Assembly: GCF_000819565.1 (NCBI RefSeq)
Contig: NZ_CP004393.1
Span: forward strand, 186,001-250,000
Direction of reading: 5' to 3'
Length of the DNA stretch: 64,000 nt
Source: Celeribacter indicus
GTDB lineage: Bacteria; Pseudomonadota; Alphaproteobacteria; Rhodobacterales; Rhodobacteraceae
The notes under the pieces were generated by a model. That model was given only the letters and a program-made list of their open reading frames with translations, searched no databases and was not told where the DNA came from. Numbering within the stretch: the first letter of the stretch is position 1; each line of letters begins with the position of its first letter. Positions 49,939-58,110 of this stretch are shown piece after piece. The translations under genes and the position numbers were made by a program.

Positions 49939-50238
49939 ATGATACTGGAAATTGTCCGCATCACCGTGAAAGAGGGAACGGGAGACGCCTTCGTACAGGC
50001 GATGGACGAGGCGATGCCCCTGTTCAAGGCCACCGAAGGATGCCACGGCATCGAGGTCCTGCGGTCGTTCGAGCATCCCCGCCACTATTTCTGCCTTGTG
50101 AAATGGGACGACGTCGAGGCCCACACCGAGAAATTCCAGAAATCTCCGGACTACAAGAAGCTCTTCAACCTCATCGGCGCCACGATCGAGGGAGAGATCG
50201 AGACTTCACATTGCGAATTTTTGCTTCGATCGACATAA
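49939..50238 (+). CDS. ABM-domain protein (putative monooxygenase or isomerase)
   Basis: A 99-residue dimeric alpha-beta barrel protein of the antibiotic biosynthesis monooxygenase (ABM) family: MILEIVRITVKEGTGDAFVQ at the N-terminus, then strands around CHGIEVLRSFEHPRHYFCLV and a helix AHTEKFQKSPDYKKLF. Relatives include quinol monooxygenase YgiN and the phospho-AI-2 isomerase LsrG; function within the family is diverse. AAGGGAAGGA lies upstream. It ends the catabolic genes before marR. Confidence 0.75.
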   Translation: MILEIVRITVKEGTGDAFVQAMDEAMPLFKATEGCHGIEVLRSFEHPRHYFCLVKWDDVEAHTEKFQKSPDYKKLFNLIGATIEGEIETSHCEFLLRST

Positions 50239-50311
50239 TGAAAAATAATGAAAAAATCCCGTCCCTCCTGCACCACGGGAATTTGCCGGGCTCATACTGG
50301 AAAGCCGTTAG

Positions 50312-50791
50312 ATGAGTGATCTTCCCCCAGAGCGTAGTTTCGGACACATGATCCGGGACGTGAACCGTTTCTTTCAGCGTGAACTCGGAAAACGGATCGC
50401 ACCGCTTGGCGTGACTCTGGGGCAATGGTATGTCCTGCGGGTCCTGTGGATCCAGGACGGGATTTCCCAGTCCGAAATCTCTCAGCGGACCGGGGTTGCG
50501 GCTCCGACTGTCGTCTCGGCCCTGCGCAGTCTGACCGATCAGAAATACGTCGTCCGCGACAAGCATCCGACGGACCACCGCAAGAACATCATCTTCCTGA
50601 CGAAAAGCGGCCGCCAGCTCGAGAGCGCATGTCTGGCGCAGGCCAGGGCGGTGAACGAATTTTCCCTTTCCGGCGTGTCGCGGGAGGATGTCGAGACCTG
50701 CATGCGGGTGCTCCTTGCCGCGCGCAGCCGGTTCGAATGCGACGAGATGGCCGACGGCCGCGATGGTGCCGATGCGCAGACCGGAACATAG
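50312..50791 (+). CDS. MarR family transcriptional regulator
   Basis: A 159-residue winged-helix regulator: VNRFFQRELGKRIAPLGVTL precedes the HTH at about residues 50-75 (SQSEISQRTGVAAPTVVSAL) and the wing (DHRKNIIFLTKSGR). It is the only regulator in the cassette and lies last in the plus-strand operon. It probably binds the two TTAG...AACTAA boxes between the divergent operons and releases on binding substrate or a metabolite (inference). Confidence 0.87.
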   Translation: MSDLPPERSFGHMIRDVNRFFQRELGKRIAPLGVTLGQWYVLRVLWIQDGISQSEISQRTGVAAPTVVSALRSLTDQKYVVRDKHPTDHRKNIIFLTKSGRQLESACLAQARAVNEFSLSGVSREDVETCMRVLLAARSRFECDEMADGRDGADAQTGT

Positions 50792-50818
50792 GGTCCGTCT
50801 CCGCCGTCCGGCTCATGC

Positions 50819-50847
50819 AAAAAGGGCGCCTTCACGGCGCCCTTTGT
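50819..50847. terminator. Bidirectional terminator between marR and argG
   Basis: A perfect 10-bp stem AAAGGGCGCC / GGCGCCCTTT around loop TTCAC. The minus-strand reading ends in a five-T run for argG; the plus-strand tail is TTTGTTCT. It closely resembles the hairpin at the other end of the cassette near 42000. Confidence 0.85.
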
Positions 50848-50904
50848 TCTGGCTGACGGCTGCCCGACGCACGTCCGACAGAAGTCCGACGCTTTGCCGA
50901 CCGC

Positions 50905-52128
50905 CTATTTCAGGCGCCGATTGCGTGCTGCCAGCAGTTTCAGGCGCAGTGCGTTGAGCTGGATGAATCCCGCCGCGTCCTTCTGGTCATAGGCCCCCGC
51001 ATCCTCCTCGAAGGTGACGTGCTTCTCGGAATAGAGCGACGCCTCCGACCACCGGCCGACGGTAAAGACCGAGCCCTTGTAGAGCTTGAGACGTACGGTC
51101 CCCGACACATGTTCTTGTGATTTGTCGATCGCCGCCTGCAACATCTCGCGTTCCGGCGAGAACCAGAAGCCGTTGTAGATCAGTTCCGCATAGCGCGGCA
51201 TGAGGCTGTCCTTGAGGTGGCCCGCGCCGCTGTCGAGGGTGATCTGCTCGATCCCGCGATGCGCCTCGAGAAGGATCGTCCCGCCCGGCGTCTCATAGAT
51301 GCCGCGGGACTTCATCCCGACAAAGCGGTTCTCGACGAAATCGAGCCGCCCGATTCCATGCTTGCGGCCATATTCATTGAGCGATGTCAAAAGGTTGGCC
51401 GGCGTAAGGGCCTTTCCGTTGAGCGCCACGGCATCGCCTTTTTCAAAGGTTACCTCGATGAATTCCGGTGCGTCCGGGGCTTCTTCGGGGTTCACAGTGC
51501 GCTGGTAGACATAGTCCGGCGCCATGTCGGCCGGGTTCTCCAGGACCTTGCCTTCGGACGAGGTGTGGAGAAGGTTCGCATCGACCGAGAAAGGCGCCTC
51601 CCCGCGTTTGTCCCTTGCGATCGGGATCTGGTTTTTTTCCGCGAAATCAAGAAGTTTCGTTCGCGACGTCAGATCCCATTCGCGCCAGGGCGCAATCACT
51701 TTGATATTCGGGTTGAGGGCATAGGCGGACAGTTCGAACCGCACCTGGTCATTGCCCTTGCCGGTCGCGCCATGCGCCACCGCATCCGCGCCGGTTTCCT
51801 CCGCGATCTCCACGAGCCGCTTGGAAATCAGCGGCCGCGCGATCGAGGTACCGAGCAGGTAGAGCCCTTCGTAAACCGCATTCGCGCGGAACATCGGGAA
51901 GACGAAATCGCGCACGAATTCCTCGCGAACATCCTCGATATAGATGTTTTCCGGTCGAATCCCCAGAAGCTCCGCCTTCTGCCGGGCCGGTTCGAGCTCC
52001 TCGCCCTGGCCGAGATCGGCGGTGAAGGTCACGACCTCGCAGCCATATTCGGTCTGCAACCATTTGAGGATGATCGACGTATCGAGACCGCCGGAATAGG
52101 CGAGAACGACTTTCTTGGGCGCGGACAT
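50905..52128 (-). CDS. argG: Argininosuccinate synthase
   Basis: A 407-residue ligase. The ATP pyrophosphatase loop is [16 protein letters not shown], with [14 protein letters not shown] and [17 protein letters not shown] as family motifs. It joins citrulline and aspartate in arginine synthesis. It starts behind GGGAAGTCCC. It lies outside the catabolic cassette and marks the return to core genes. Confidence 0.97.
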   Translation of the reverse strand: MSAPKKVVLAYSGGLDTSIILKWLQTEYGCEVVTFTADLGQGEELEPARQKAELLGIRPENIYIEDVREEFVRDFVFPMFRANAVYEGLYLLGTSIARPLISKRLVEIAEETGADAVAHGATGKGNDQVRFELSAYALNPNIKVIAPWREWDLTSRTKLLDFAEKNQIPIARDKRGEAPFSVDANLLHTSSEGKVLENPADMAPDYVYQRTVNPEEAPDAPEFIEVTFEKGDAVALNGKALTPANLLTSLNEYGRKHGIGRLDFVENRFVGMKSRGIYETPGGTILLEAHRGIEQITLDSGAGHLKDSLMPRYAELIYNGFWFSPEREMLQAAIDKSQEHVSGTVRLKLYKGSVFTVGRWSEASLYSEKHVTFEEDAGAYDQKDAAGFIQLNALRLKLLAARNRRLK

Positions 52129-52275
52129 GGGACTTCCCTTCTTCGGATACCGCAGGCGCGATTATCGGGTTTTCGGGTCAAGAGCAAGGTTTTGCACATT
52201 TAACATGCCGAGAATGCTTTAGCTTTCCCGCCAAAACGCCTAAATCAGGCTCAAACCAAGTTTCGGGGCCCCCAT

Positions 52276-53025
52276 ATGACCGGATTTCAGTTGTTGCAGC
52301 ACGCGACAGAGCGCGTCTTTCACAATATTTACGAGGCGCTCGCCGTGTCCGGCCTGATCTGGATCGGCATCCTCATCGTTCAGATTGCGATTTTCAGCGG
52401 CGTCGATCTCGACGGTATCGCCAGCGGAGAGGTCACGACGGTGAGCGGGCGGACCATGTTCCTCCTTCTTCTGACGAATGTCGCGACGGCCGTGGGGTCG
52501 AGCTGGATCGCGGTGGAATGGCACCGCTTCGCCCTCGAAGGGTGGCGTCCCACCTCCGCCTTCCCGCGCTGGAGCGGGTCGCGCGTCTTCGTCTACCTCT
52601 TTGTCTTCGTCGGCATCGCGCTTCTGATCGGTCTCTTCATTGGCGTGTTCTTTTTCCTTCTCGCCCTGCTCTTCGGACAGGCGCTTGCCATGCTTGGGGG
52701 ATTGTTCGTCACTGCCATCATCGGCTTGCCGGCCCTGTACGGTTTCTTCCGGGTCTCGCCGGTGCTGCCCGCCATCGCGATCGGGGAAAAGCTCCGGTTT
52801 CAGGAGGCCTGGCAAGCAACGAAACCCTTCGGCGGCGCGATCCTGCAGGTTTCCGTTCTCGGCATTCTCGCCCTTGCCGTGGTTCAGATCCCGAGCGTCC
52901 TTCTCGGTGGCGGGCTTGTCGGGTTGCTCTACGAACTCGTCGCCGGCTGGGTCGTTCTGATGGTGAACGTGAGCCTGCTGTCGTCGATCTACGAACTTTC
53001 CATGAGGTCCCGATCCGATGGCTGA
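52276..53025 (+). CDS. Multi-pass membrane protein of unknown function
   Basis: A 249-residue hydrophobic protein with about six membrane helices, including SGLIWIGILIVQIAIFSGVD, VYLFVFVGIALLIGLFIGVF and a C-terminal VLGILALAVVQIPSVLLGG. No motif allows a functional call. The amphipathic segment IGEKLRFQEAWQATKPFGG, preceding a helix, resembles the glycerophosphoryl diester phosphodiesterase membrane-domain/YciC-like families, but this is weak. It overlaps ilvA by eight bases, so the two are co-transcribed. Confidence 0.7.
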   Translation: MTGFQLLQHATERVFHNIYEALAVSGLIWIGILIVQIAIFSGVDLDGIASGEVTTVSGRTMFLLLLTNVATAVGSSWIAVEWHRFALEGWRPTSAFPRWSGSRVFVYLFVFVGIALLIGLFIGVFFFLLALLFGQALAMLGGLFVTAIIGLPALYGFFRVSPVLPAIAIGEKLRFQEAWQATKPFGGAILQVSVLGILALAVVQIPSVLLGGGLVGLLYELVAGWVVLMVNVSLLSSIYELSMRSRSDG

Positions 53026-54268
53026 TTTCAGCGATTTCACCCGGCGTGCGCAGGCGGCCGAAACGCTTGTGCGGCGCCTGTTTCCGCCGACTCCCTGTTT
53101 GCGCAATGCGCATCTCTCCCACGCCTATGACTGCGACTTGTGGCTGAAGCGCGAGGATCTGACGCCCGTGCGCTCCTACAAACTGCGCGGTGCCTGGAAC
53201 GCGATGATCCGGGCGCGGGAGCGGGACCCGGACATCAGCCTTTTCGTCTGCGCTTCGGCCGGGAACCACGCACAGGGCGTGGCCTATGCCTGTCGCCAGC
53301 TTGGCGTGCGCGGCGTCATCTTCATGCCGGTGACGACGCCGCAGCAGAAGATCGACAAGACCCGCACTTTCGGTGGAGACTGGATCGAGATCCGGCTGAC
53401 GGGCGACTATTTCGACCGGACGCTCGAGGCGGCGCGGCAGTATTGCGAGGAGGCGCAGGGCTATTTCCTCGCCCCGTTCGACGATCTCGACGTCATGGAG
53501 GGGCAGGCGACAGTCGCGGTGGAGATGCTGACGCAGGTCAAGCCGGACGTCGTGGTCCTGCCGGTCGGCGGAGGCGGGTTGTCGGCGGGGGTGATCGCCT
53601 ATCTGAGGGAGGTTTCGCCGCAGACGGAGGTCTATCTGGTCGAGCCGACGGGCGGAATGTCCCTGGCCGCGGGGTTGGAGGCGGGAGAACCTGTCACGCT
53701 CAGGCAGATCGACAGTTTTGTCGACGGCGCGGCGGTGGCGCGGATCGGCGCCTTGCCCTTCGAGATCCTGAAAACCGTGCCGCGCGGTCATGTCCTGACG
53801 AGTCCGGAGGATCGGATCTGTTCGACCATGGTCGAGCTTCTGAACGTCGAGGGGATCGTGCTCGAACCGGCTGGCGCGCTGTCGCTCGATGCGCTTCAGG
53901 ACATTCGCGAGGCGATCCGCGGAAAGACGGTCGTCTGTGTGGCCTCGGGCGGGAATTTCGATTTCGAGCGGCTTCCCGAAGTGCGCGAGCGGGCCCAGCG
54001 GTTCCGGAACCTGAAGAAGTATTTCATCCTTCGGATGCCGCAGCGCCCCGGTGCTTTGCGGGACTTCCTCGATCTCCTCGGCCCGGAGGACGACATTGCG
54101 CGGTTCGAGTACCTGAAGAAATCCGCGCGGAATTTCGGCTCCGTGCTCATCGGAATCGAAACGAAGACGCCGTCGAACTTCGAGGTGCTGTTCGCGAAGA
54201 TGGATGCGGCCGGGCTGGTTTATCGCGACATCACCGGGGATCAGGCCTTGTCGGAATTCGTGCTGTGA
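53018..54268 (+). CDS. ilvA: Threonine dehydratase (biosynthetic type)
   Basis: A 416-residue PLP enzyme. The PLP lysine is in RSYKLRGAWNAM near residue 54, SAGNHAQGVAYAC binds phosphate, and VGGGGLSAGV is the glycine-rich loop. A single ACT-like regulatory domain occupies about residues 335-416 (FILRMPQRPGALRDFLDLL), as in the shorter B. subtilis-type IlvA. It makes 2-oxobutanoate for isoleucine and releases the enamine that RidA proteins detoxify. Confidence 0.93.
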   Translation: MADFSDFTRRAQAAETLVRRLFPPTPCLRNAHLSHAYDCDLWLKREDLTPVRSYKLRGAWNAMIRARERDPDISLFVCASAGNHAQGVAYACRQLGVRGVIFMPVTTPQQKIDKTRTFGGDWIEIRLTGDYFDRTLEAARQYCEEAQGYFLAPFDDLDVMEGQATVAVEMLTQVKPDVVVLPVGGGGLSAGVIAYLREVSPQTEVYLVEPTGGMSLAAGLEAGEPVTLRQIDSFVDGAAVARIGALPFEILKTVPRGHVLTSPEDRICSTMVELLNVEGIVLEPAGALSLDALQDIREAIRGKTVVCVASGGNFDFERLPEVRERAQRFRNLKKYFILRMPQRPGALRDFLDLLGPEDDIARFEYLKKSARNFGSVLIGIETKTPSNFEVLFAKMDAAGLVYRDITGDQALSEFVL

Positions 54269-54271
54269 CGT

Positions 54272-54592
54272 TCACCCGTTGACGCGCGCAAGGAATTCGG
54301 AGCGGGAACTCAGATAGGCGGCGATCAATTCGGGGAGATCGACGGCGGCGGTTTGCCCCTCCCGTGCCGCGCGTTCTCCGTCACGGCAAAGGCCGGAGAA
54401 TGTCGCAAAGCCGAGATTGAGCGAACTGCTCTTCAGAAAGTGCAGATCCTGTTCGAATCTGGTGCTGTCGGGACGGGATTTCAGGCGGTCGATGACCTCG
54501 TCGACCTCCTCGAGAAAGAGGGTCACCACTTCGCGGAAATCCTCGGTGCCGACCTCGGCCTTCAGCTCATTCACACGGTCCCAGTCGATCAT
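54272..54592 (-). CDS. Hpt-domain phosphotransfer protein
   Basis: A 106-residue stand-alone histidine phosphotransfer domain. The phospho-acceptor is H51 in HFLKSSSLNLG, a variant of the usual HxLKGSSxNLG. It would relay phosphate between a hybrid kinase and a receiver. AAAGGAG precedes the ATG. It is divergent from a receiver-phosphatase gene, and a CtrA box lies between them, so the two may work together (inference). Confidence 0.82.
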   Translation of the reverse strand: MIDWDRVNELKAEVGTEDFREVVTLFLEEVDEVIDRLKSRPDSTRFEQDLHFLKSSSLNLGFATFSGLCRDGERAAREGQTAAVDLPELIAAYLSSRSEFLARVNG

Positions 54593-54677
54593 GGCGGGTC
54601 TCCTTTCCCTCCAGTCCTGCGGGAAAAACCTTACCATCAGGTAACGAGGGGATAGGGGTTTCGGTAAAATGCCGGAT

Positions 54678-54692
54678 TTAAGAAGGCGTTAA
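54678..54692. promoter_or_regulatory. CtrA-binding box (TTAA-N7-TTAA)
   Basis: TTAAGAAGGCGTTAA is a perfect full CtrA half-site pair with seven-base spacing. It lies 85 bases from the Hpt start and 52 bases from the receiver-PP2C start, in their divergent region, and could serve either or both. Confidence 0.72.
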
Positions 54693-54744
54693 GTGCAGGC
54701 GGTCAGTCTGCCGGAAGTCCTGTCGAATCGAGAGGCTTCTGGAC

Positions 54745-56025
54745 GTGGCCATCGCGCAAGAGAAAGTGGCATATATTCAAGCCGTGCCGGAGCGCGGAGT
54801 CGTCAACACGGTCCTGGTGGTGGACGATTCCCGTGCCCAGCGGCGGATCCTGTCCTCCTATCTCGGGCGATGGGGATATGTCGTGCGAGAGGCCGGATCA
54901 GGGGCAGAGGCGCTCGAACTCTGCCAGCGCGAGCCGATCGACCTCGTTGTGTCCGACTGGATGATGCCGGGCATGAGCGGGCTCGACTTCTGCCGGGCCT
55001 TTCGCGCGCTGGAACGCGAACATTACGGCTATTTCATCCTGCTCACGTCGAAATCGGAGAAGGCCGAAATCGCGCAGGGACTCGACACCGGTGCGGATGA
55101 TTTCCTGACCAAACCCGTGGCGGGGGATGAACTGCTCGCGCGGATCCGCGCCGGGGAACGCATTCTGAGGATGGAGCGCGAGCTGACGGAGAAGAACCGG
55201 CTTGTCAGTTCGACGCTGAAAGAGATTTCGGAGCTTTACGACTCCCTGGACCGCGATCTCATCGAAGCCCGCAAGTTGCAGCAATCGCTCGTGCGCGAGA
55301 GGGCCCACGATTTCGGCGCCGCGCAAGTCGCCCTGCTGTTGCGTCCCAGCGGCCATGTGGGCGGCGATCTGGTCGGCTTCTTTCCGATCAATGCGGACCA
55401 GTTCGGTGTCTTTGCCCTCGACGTGTCCGGCCACGGCATCGCCTCCGCCCTCATGACGGCGCGGCTCGCCGCCTATCTGACCGGATCGACGCCGGAACAG
55501 AACCTCGCGCTCAGGCGTGTGCCCGGTGGCGGTTACGCTCCGGAAGCTCCTTCAAGGGTCGCGGCGAGGCTCAATCGCCTGATGCTCGAGGAAATGGAAA
55601 CGGACCTCTATTTCACGATGATTCTGGGCTACTTCGACCTGCGCAGTGCCGAATTCGTCATGGTGCAATGCGGCCATCCGCATCCCCTGGTGCAACGCGC
55701 GGGCGGTGAGGTCACCTATTTCGGGGAGGGCGGACTGCCGGTCGGGCTCATTCCCGGCGCGCAATACGCGGATATGCGGATTTCCCTCAGGGATGGGGAC
55801 CGTATCTTGATCTGTTCCGACGGAATCACGGAATGCCCGGACGGCGCGGACGGGATGCTCGGCGAGACAGGCGTGGCGGAGCTGGTCGCGAAGCTGTCCG
55901 GGGAGCGGGGGAGCGCCTTTTTCGACACGTTCCTGTGGGACCTGAACGACGTCAACCGCGACCGCGATTTTCCCGACGACATCTCCGCGGTCCTTCTTGA
56001 ATTCGACCGTCACAAGACCCGTTGA
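54745..56025 (+). CDS. Response regulator with PP2C/SpoIIE-type phosphatase output
   Basis: A 426-residue protein. The receiver domain (about residues 22-140) has acidic D27/D28, phospho-acceptor D71 in VVSDWMMPGMSG, and a lysine in FLTKPV. A coiled-coil linker (RMERELTEKNRLVSSTLKEI) precedes the PP2C-type phosphatase domain (about 190-425; GHVGGDLVGFF, DVSGHGIASALMTARL, CSDGITE). This architecture resembles RsbU/RbaY-type phosphatases that act on anti-anti-sigma factors; the partner is not in the window. The start is GTG, with GAGAGG upstream. Its last 16 bases overlap the convergent Nudix gene. Confidence 0.85.
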   Translation: MAIAQEKVAYIQAVPERGVVNTVLVVDDSRAQRRILSSYLGRWGYVVREAGSGAEALELCQREPIDLVVSDWMMPGMSGLDFCRAFRALEREHYGYFILLTSKSEKAEIAQGLDTGADDFLTKPVAGDELLARIRAGERILRMERELTEKNRLVSSTLKEISELYDSLDRDLIEARKLQQSLVRERAHDFGAAQVALLLRPSGHVGGDLVGFFPINADQFGVFALDVSGHGIASALMTARLAAYLTGSTPEQNLALRRVPGGGYAPEAPSRVAARLNRLMLEEMETDLYFTMILGYFDLRSAEFVMVQCGHPHPLVQRAGGEVTYFGEGGLPVGLIPGAQYADMRISLRDGDRILICSDGITECPDGADGMLGETGVAELVAKLSGERGSAFFDTFLWDLNDVNRDRDFPDDISAVLLEFDRHKTR

Positions 56026-56441
56026 AGGAATGATCGCTCGCCCGGATTGGCGAGGCTGCGAAGCGCCAGGTCGGGTGTGGTCCAGTGCACGGAATGCTCG
56101 GGTTCCGGCGGGGGACCCAGCTCTCTCACGGGCCGGGCCAGGTAGATGTGGCAGATCTTCTCCGCCCAGATCTCGTATTCCGGCATGAAAACGAACCGCC
56201 GGAAGGCGCCGAGGCGCCTGGGACCGGCGACACGCCACCCGGTCTCCTCATAGACTTCGCGGTGCAGCGCGGCGACGGGGCTCTCCCCCGGATCGACGCC
56301 CCCGCCGGGCAGTTGCACCTCATTGTGAATGCCGGCCTGATAGGTCAGAAGAAGGCGACCATCCCTTGGAAGGATCGCGTAGACACCGGGCCGTGCGCGA
56401 TAGGATTGCCCCTCGCGCCGCGGATCTCCATATCGCCTCAT
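56010..56441 (-). CDS. Nudix hydrolase
   Basis: A 143-residue Nudix protein with a complete Nudix box, GGVDPGESPVAALHREVYEE followed by TGW, at about residues 48-70 (pattern G-x5-E-x7-REVxEExG). It cleaves a nucleoside diphosphate linked to some group; the exact substrate is not predictable. The C-terminus overlaps the end of the PP2C gene on the other strand. Confidence 0.85.
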   Translation of the reverse strand: MRRYGDPRREGQSYRARPGVYAILPRDGRLLLTYQAGIHNEVQLPGGGVDPGESPVAALHREVYEETGWRVAGPRRLGAFRRFVFMPEYEIWAEKICHIYLARPVRELGPPPEPEHSVHWTTPDLALRSLANPGERSFLQRVL

Positions 56442-56522
56442 CGCCCGACCTCACCTTCTTTCGGCGGTTGTTCCGCCTATATGAACAGGATATGCCAGCG
56501 CCGAACGCGAGGGAAAGCACAA

Positions 56523-57524
56523 ATGCTCGGATCGAAGATTGCCTGGGACGACACCGTCCTGCCATTCCAACTGGACGCGTCCGATATTCGCGGGCGGGTG
56601 GTCCGGCTCGACGGGGTGCTCGACCGGATCCTGTCGCAGCATGACTATCCGCCGGAAATCGAGGCGCTGGTCGCGGAAATGGCGCTGCTCACGACGATGA
56701 TCGGCCACAGCATGAAACTGCGCTGGAAACTGTCGCTCCAGGTCCGCGGCGATGGGCCGGCGCGGCTGATCGCGACGGATTACTACGCGCCGGAAAAGGA
56801 TGGCGAGCCGGGTCAGATCCGCGCCTATGCCTCCTTCGACGAGGAGCGTCTCGTGCGCGGGGTGAACCCGTTTGCGCAGATCGGAAAGGGATATTTCGCG
56901 ATCCTGATCGACCAGGGCAAGGGAATGACGCCCTATCAGGGGATCACCCCGATCGCGGGCGGATCGCTCGCGTCCTGCGCGGAGACCTATTTCGCCCAGT
57001 CGGAGCAATTGCCGACGCGCTTTTCGACCTCCTTCGGCAAATCGCGCCTCTCCGGGTCGAGCGAGAGCTGGCGTGCCGGTGCCGTCATGCTCCAGAAGAT
57101 GCCGAAAGCCTCGCCCTTTGCCGCGCCCCAGGAGACGGACGGGACCGAGGGGCTGCTGAGCGCCTCCGATATCCTCAACGAGGATGATCTCGAGGGCTGG
57201 AATCGCGCCAATATCTTTCTCGACACGGTCGAGGACATGGAGCTCATCGGCCCGCGGGTCCAGCTCACCGAGCTCCTGGTGCGATTGTTCCACGAGGATC
57301 GGCCGCGCGTCTTCGATCCCCGGCCGATCGAATTCGGATGCAGTTGTTCGGAAGACAAGGTGCGCCAGAGCCTTTCAATCTATTCCGCCCGCGACATCGC
57401 TCACATGACGACGGACGAGGGCGTGGTGACCGCGGATTGCCAGTTCTGCGGCGCGCATTACGTGCTCGACCCGAAAACGCTCGGCTTCGAGGCGGAGAAA
57501 GATCCGGATGGTGACGACGATTGA
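56523..57524 (+). CDS. hslO: Redox-regulated chaperone Hsp33
   Basis: A 333-residue Hsp33. The N-terminal substrate-binding domain contains TTMIGHSMKLRWKLSLQVRG and YQGITPIAGGSLASCAETYF. The C-terminal zinc switch is complete: C273-x-C275 (CSC) and C306-x2-C309 (CQFC). Oxidation releases zinc and activates holdase activity. It starts at the ATG behind GAGGGAAAG. It overlaps the next Nudix gene by 17 bases. Confidence 0.93.
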   Translation: MLGSKIAWDDTVLPFQLDASDIRGRVVRLDGVLDRILSQHDYPPEIEALVAEMALLTTMIGHSMKLRWKLSLQVRGDGPARLIATDYYAPEKDGEPGQIRAYASFDEERLVRGVNPFAQIGKGYFAILIDQGKGMTPYQGITPIAGGSLASCAETYFAQSEQLPTRFSTSFGKSRLSGSSESWRAGAVMLQKMPKASPFAAPQETDGTEGLLSASDILNEDDLEGWNRANIFLDTVEDMELIGPRVQLTELLVRLFHEDRPRVFDPRPIEFGCSCSEDKVRQSLSIYSARDIAHMTTDEGVVTADCQFCGAHYVLDPKTLGFEAEKDPDGDDD

Positions 57525-58110
57525 CAGGGCGGTGATCGAGGCGGCGCTGTCCGGCGCGGGGGAGGCGTCCTCCGATTTCGATCTCAACCCGGATTTTCGT
57601 CCGACCGAAGCGGCGGCGCTGCGGGCTGCCGGCGTGCTCGTCGCCCTGCGCAGCCACGTTGACGGCCCGCGGCTCATCCTGACCAAGCGCTCTTCTGCAC
57701 TGCGCCACCATCCGGGCCAGATCGCCTTTCCCGGCGGTCGGGTGGACGAGGGGGACGCCGACCCCGTGGCGGCGGCGCTGCGGGAGGCGGAGGAAGAGAT
57801 CGGGCTGCGGGTGGAGAATGTGGAGGTGCTGGGCGGGCTGCCGACGCATGAAACGGTGACCCGCTTCCGCATGTATCCGGTACTGGGCTGGGTACGGCGC
57901 GACTTCACGCCGGTGCCGGAGGCGGGTGAGGTGTCCGAAGTCTTCGAGGTACCCCTGTCGCATGTGCTCGATCCGGCGAATTTCCATGTGCAGTCGAGAC
58001 GGTGGCGCGGCCAGACGCGGAGCTATTTCACGGTGCCCTATGGTCCCTATTACATCTGGGGTGCCACCGCCCGCATCCTGCGGTCATTGGCCGAGCGGGT
58101 GGCATCGTGA
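57508..58110 (+). CDS. CoA diphosphatase-like Nudix hydrolase
   Basis: A 200-residue Nudix protein of the NudL/Nudt7 group. ALRHHPGQIAFPGGRVDEGD contains the UPF0035-type motif that precedes the box, and EAEEEIGL completes it. Members hydrolyse CoA or acyl-CoA to 3',5'-ADP and phosphopantetheine. It is coupled to hslO upstream and to cca downstream (GTGA overlap). Confidence 0.85.
   Translation: MVTTIDRAVIEAALSGAGEASSDFDLNPDFRPTEAAALRAAGVLVALRSHVDGPRLILTKRSSALRHHPGQIAFPGGRVDEGDADPVAAALREAEEEIGLRVENVEVLGGLPTHETVTRFRMYPVLGWVRRDFTPVPEAGEVSEVFEVPLSHVLDPANFHVQSRRWRGQTRSYFTVPYGPYYIWGATARILRSLAERVAS

Noticed and set aside
44427..50791. The plus-strand operon as an autoinducer-2 (Lsr) uptake system.
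   Set aside because: It has an LsrG-fold protein and a similar importer, but no LsrF aldolase, no FGGY-type LsrK and no LsrR. SDRs and a TIM-barrel isomerase point to another substrate.
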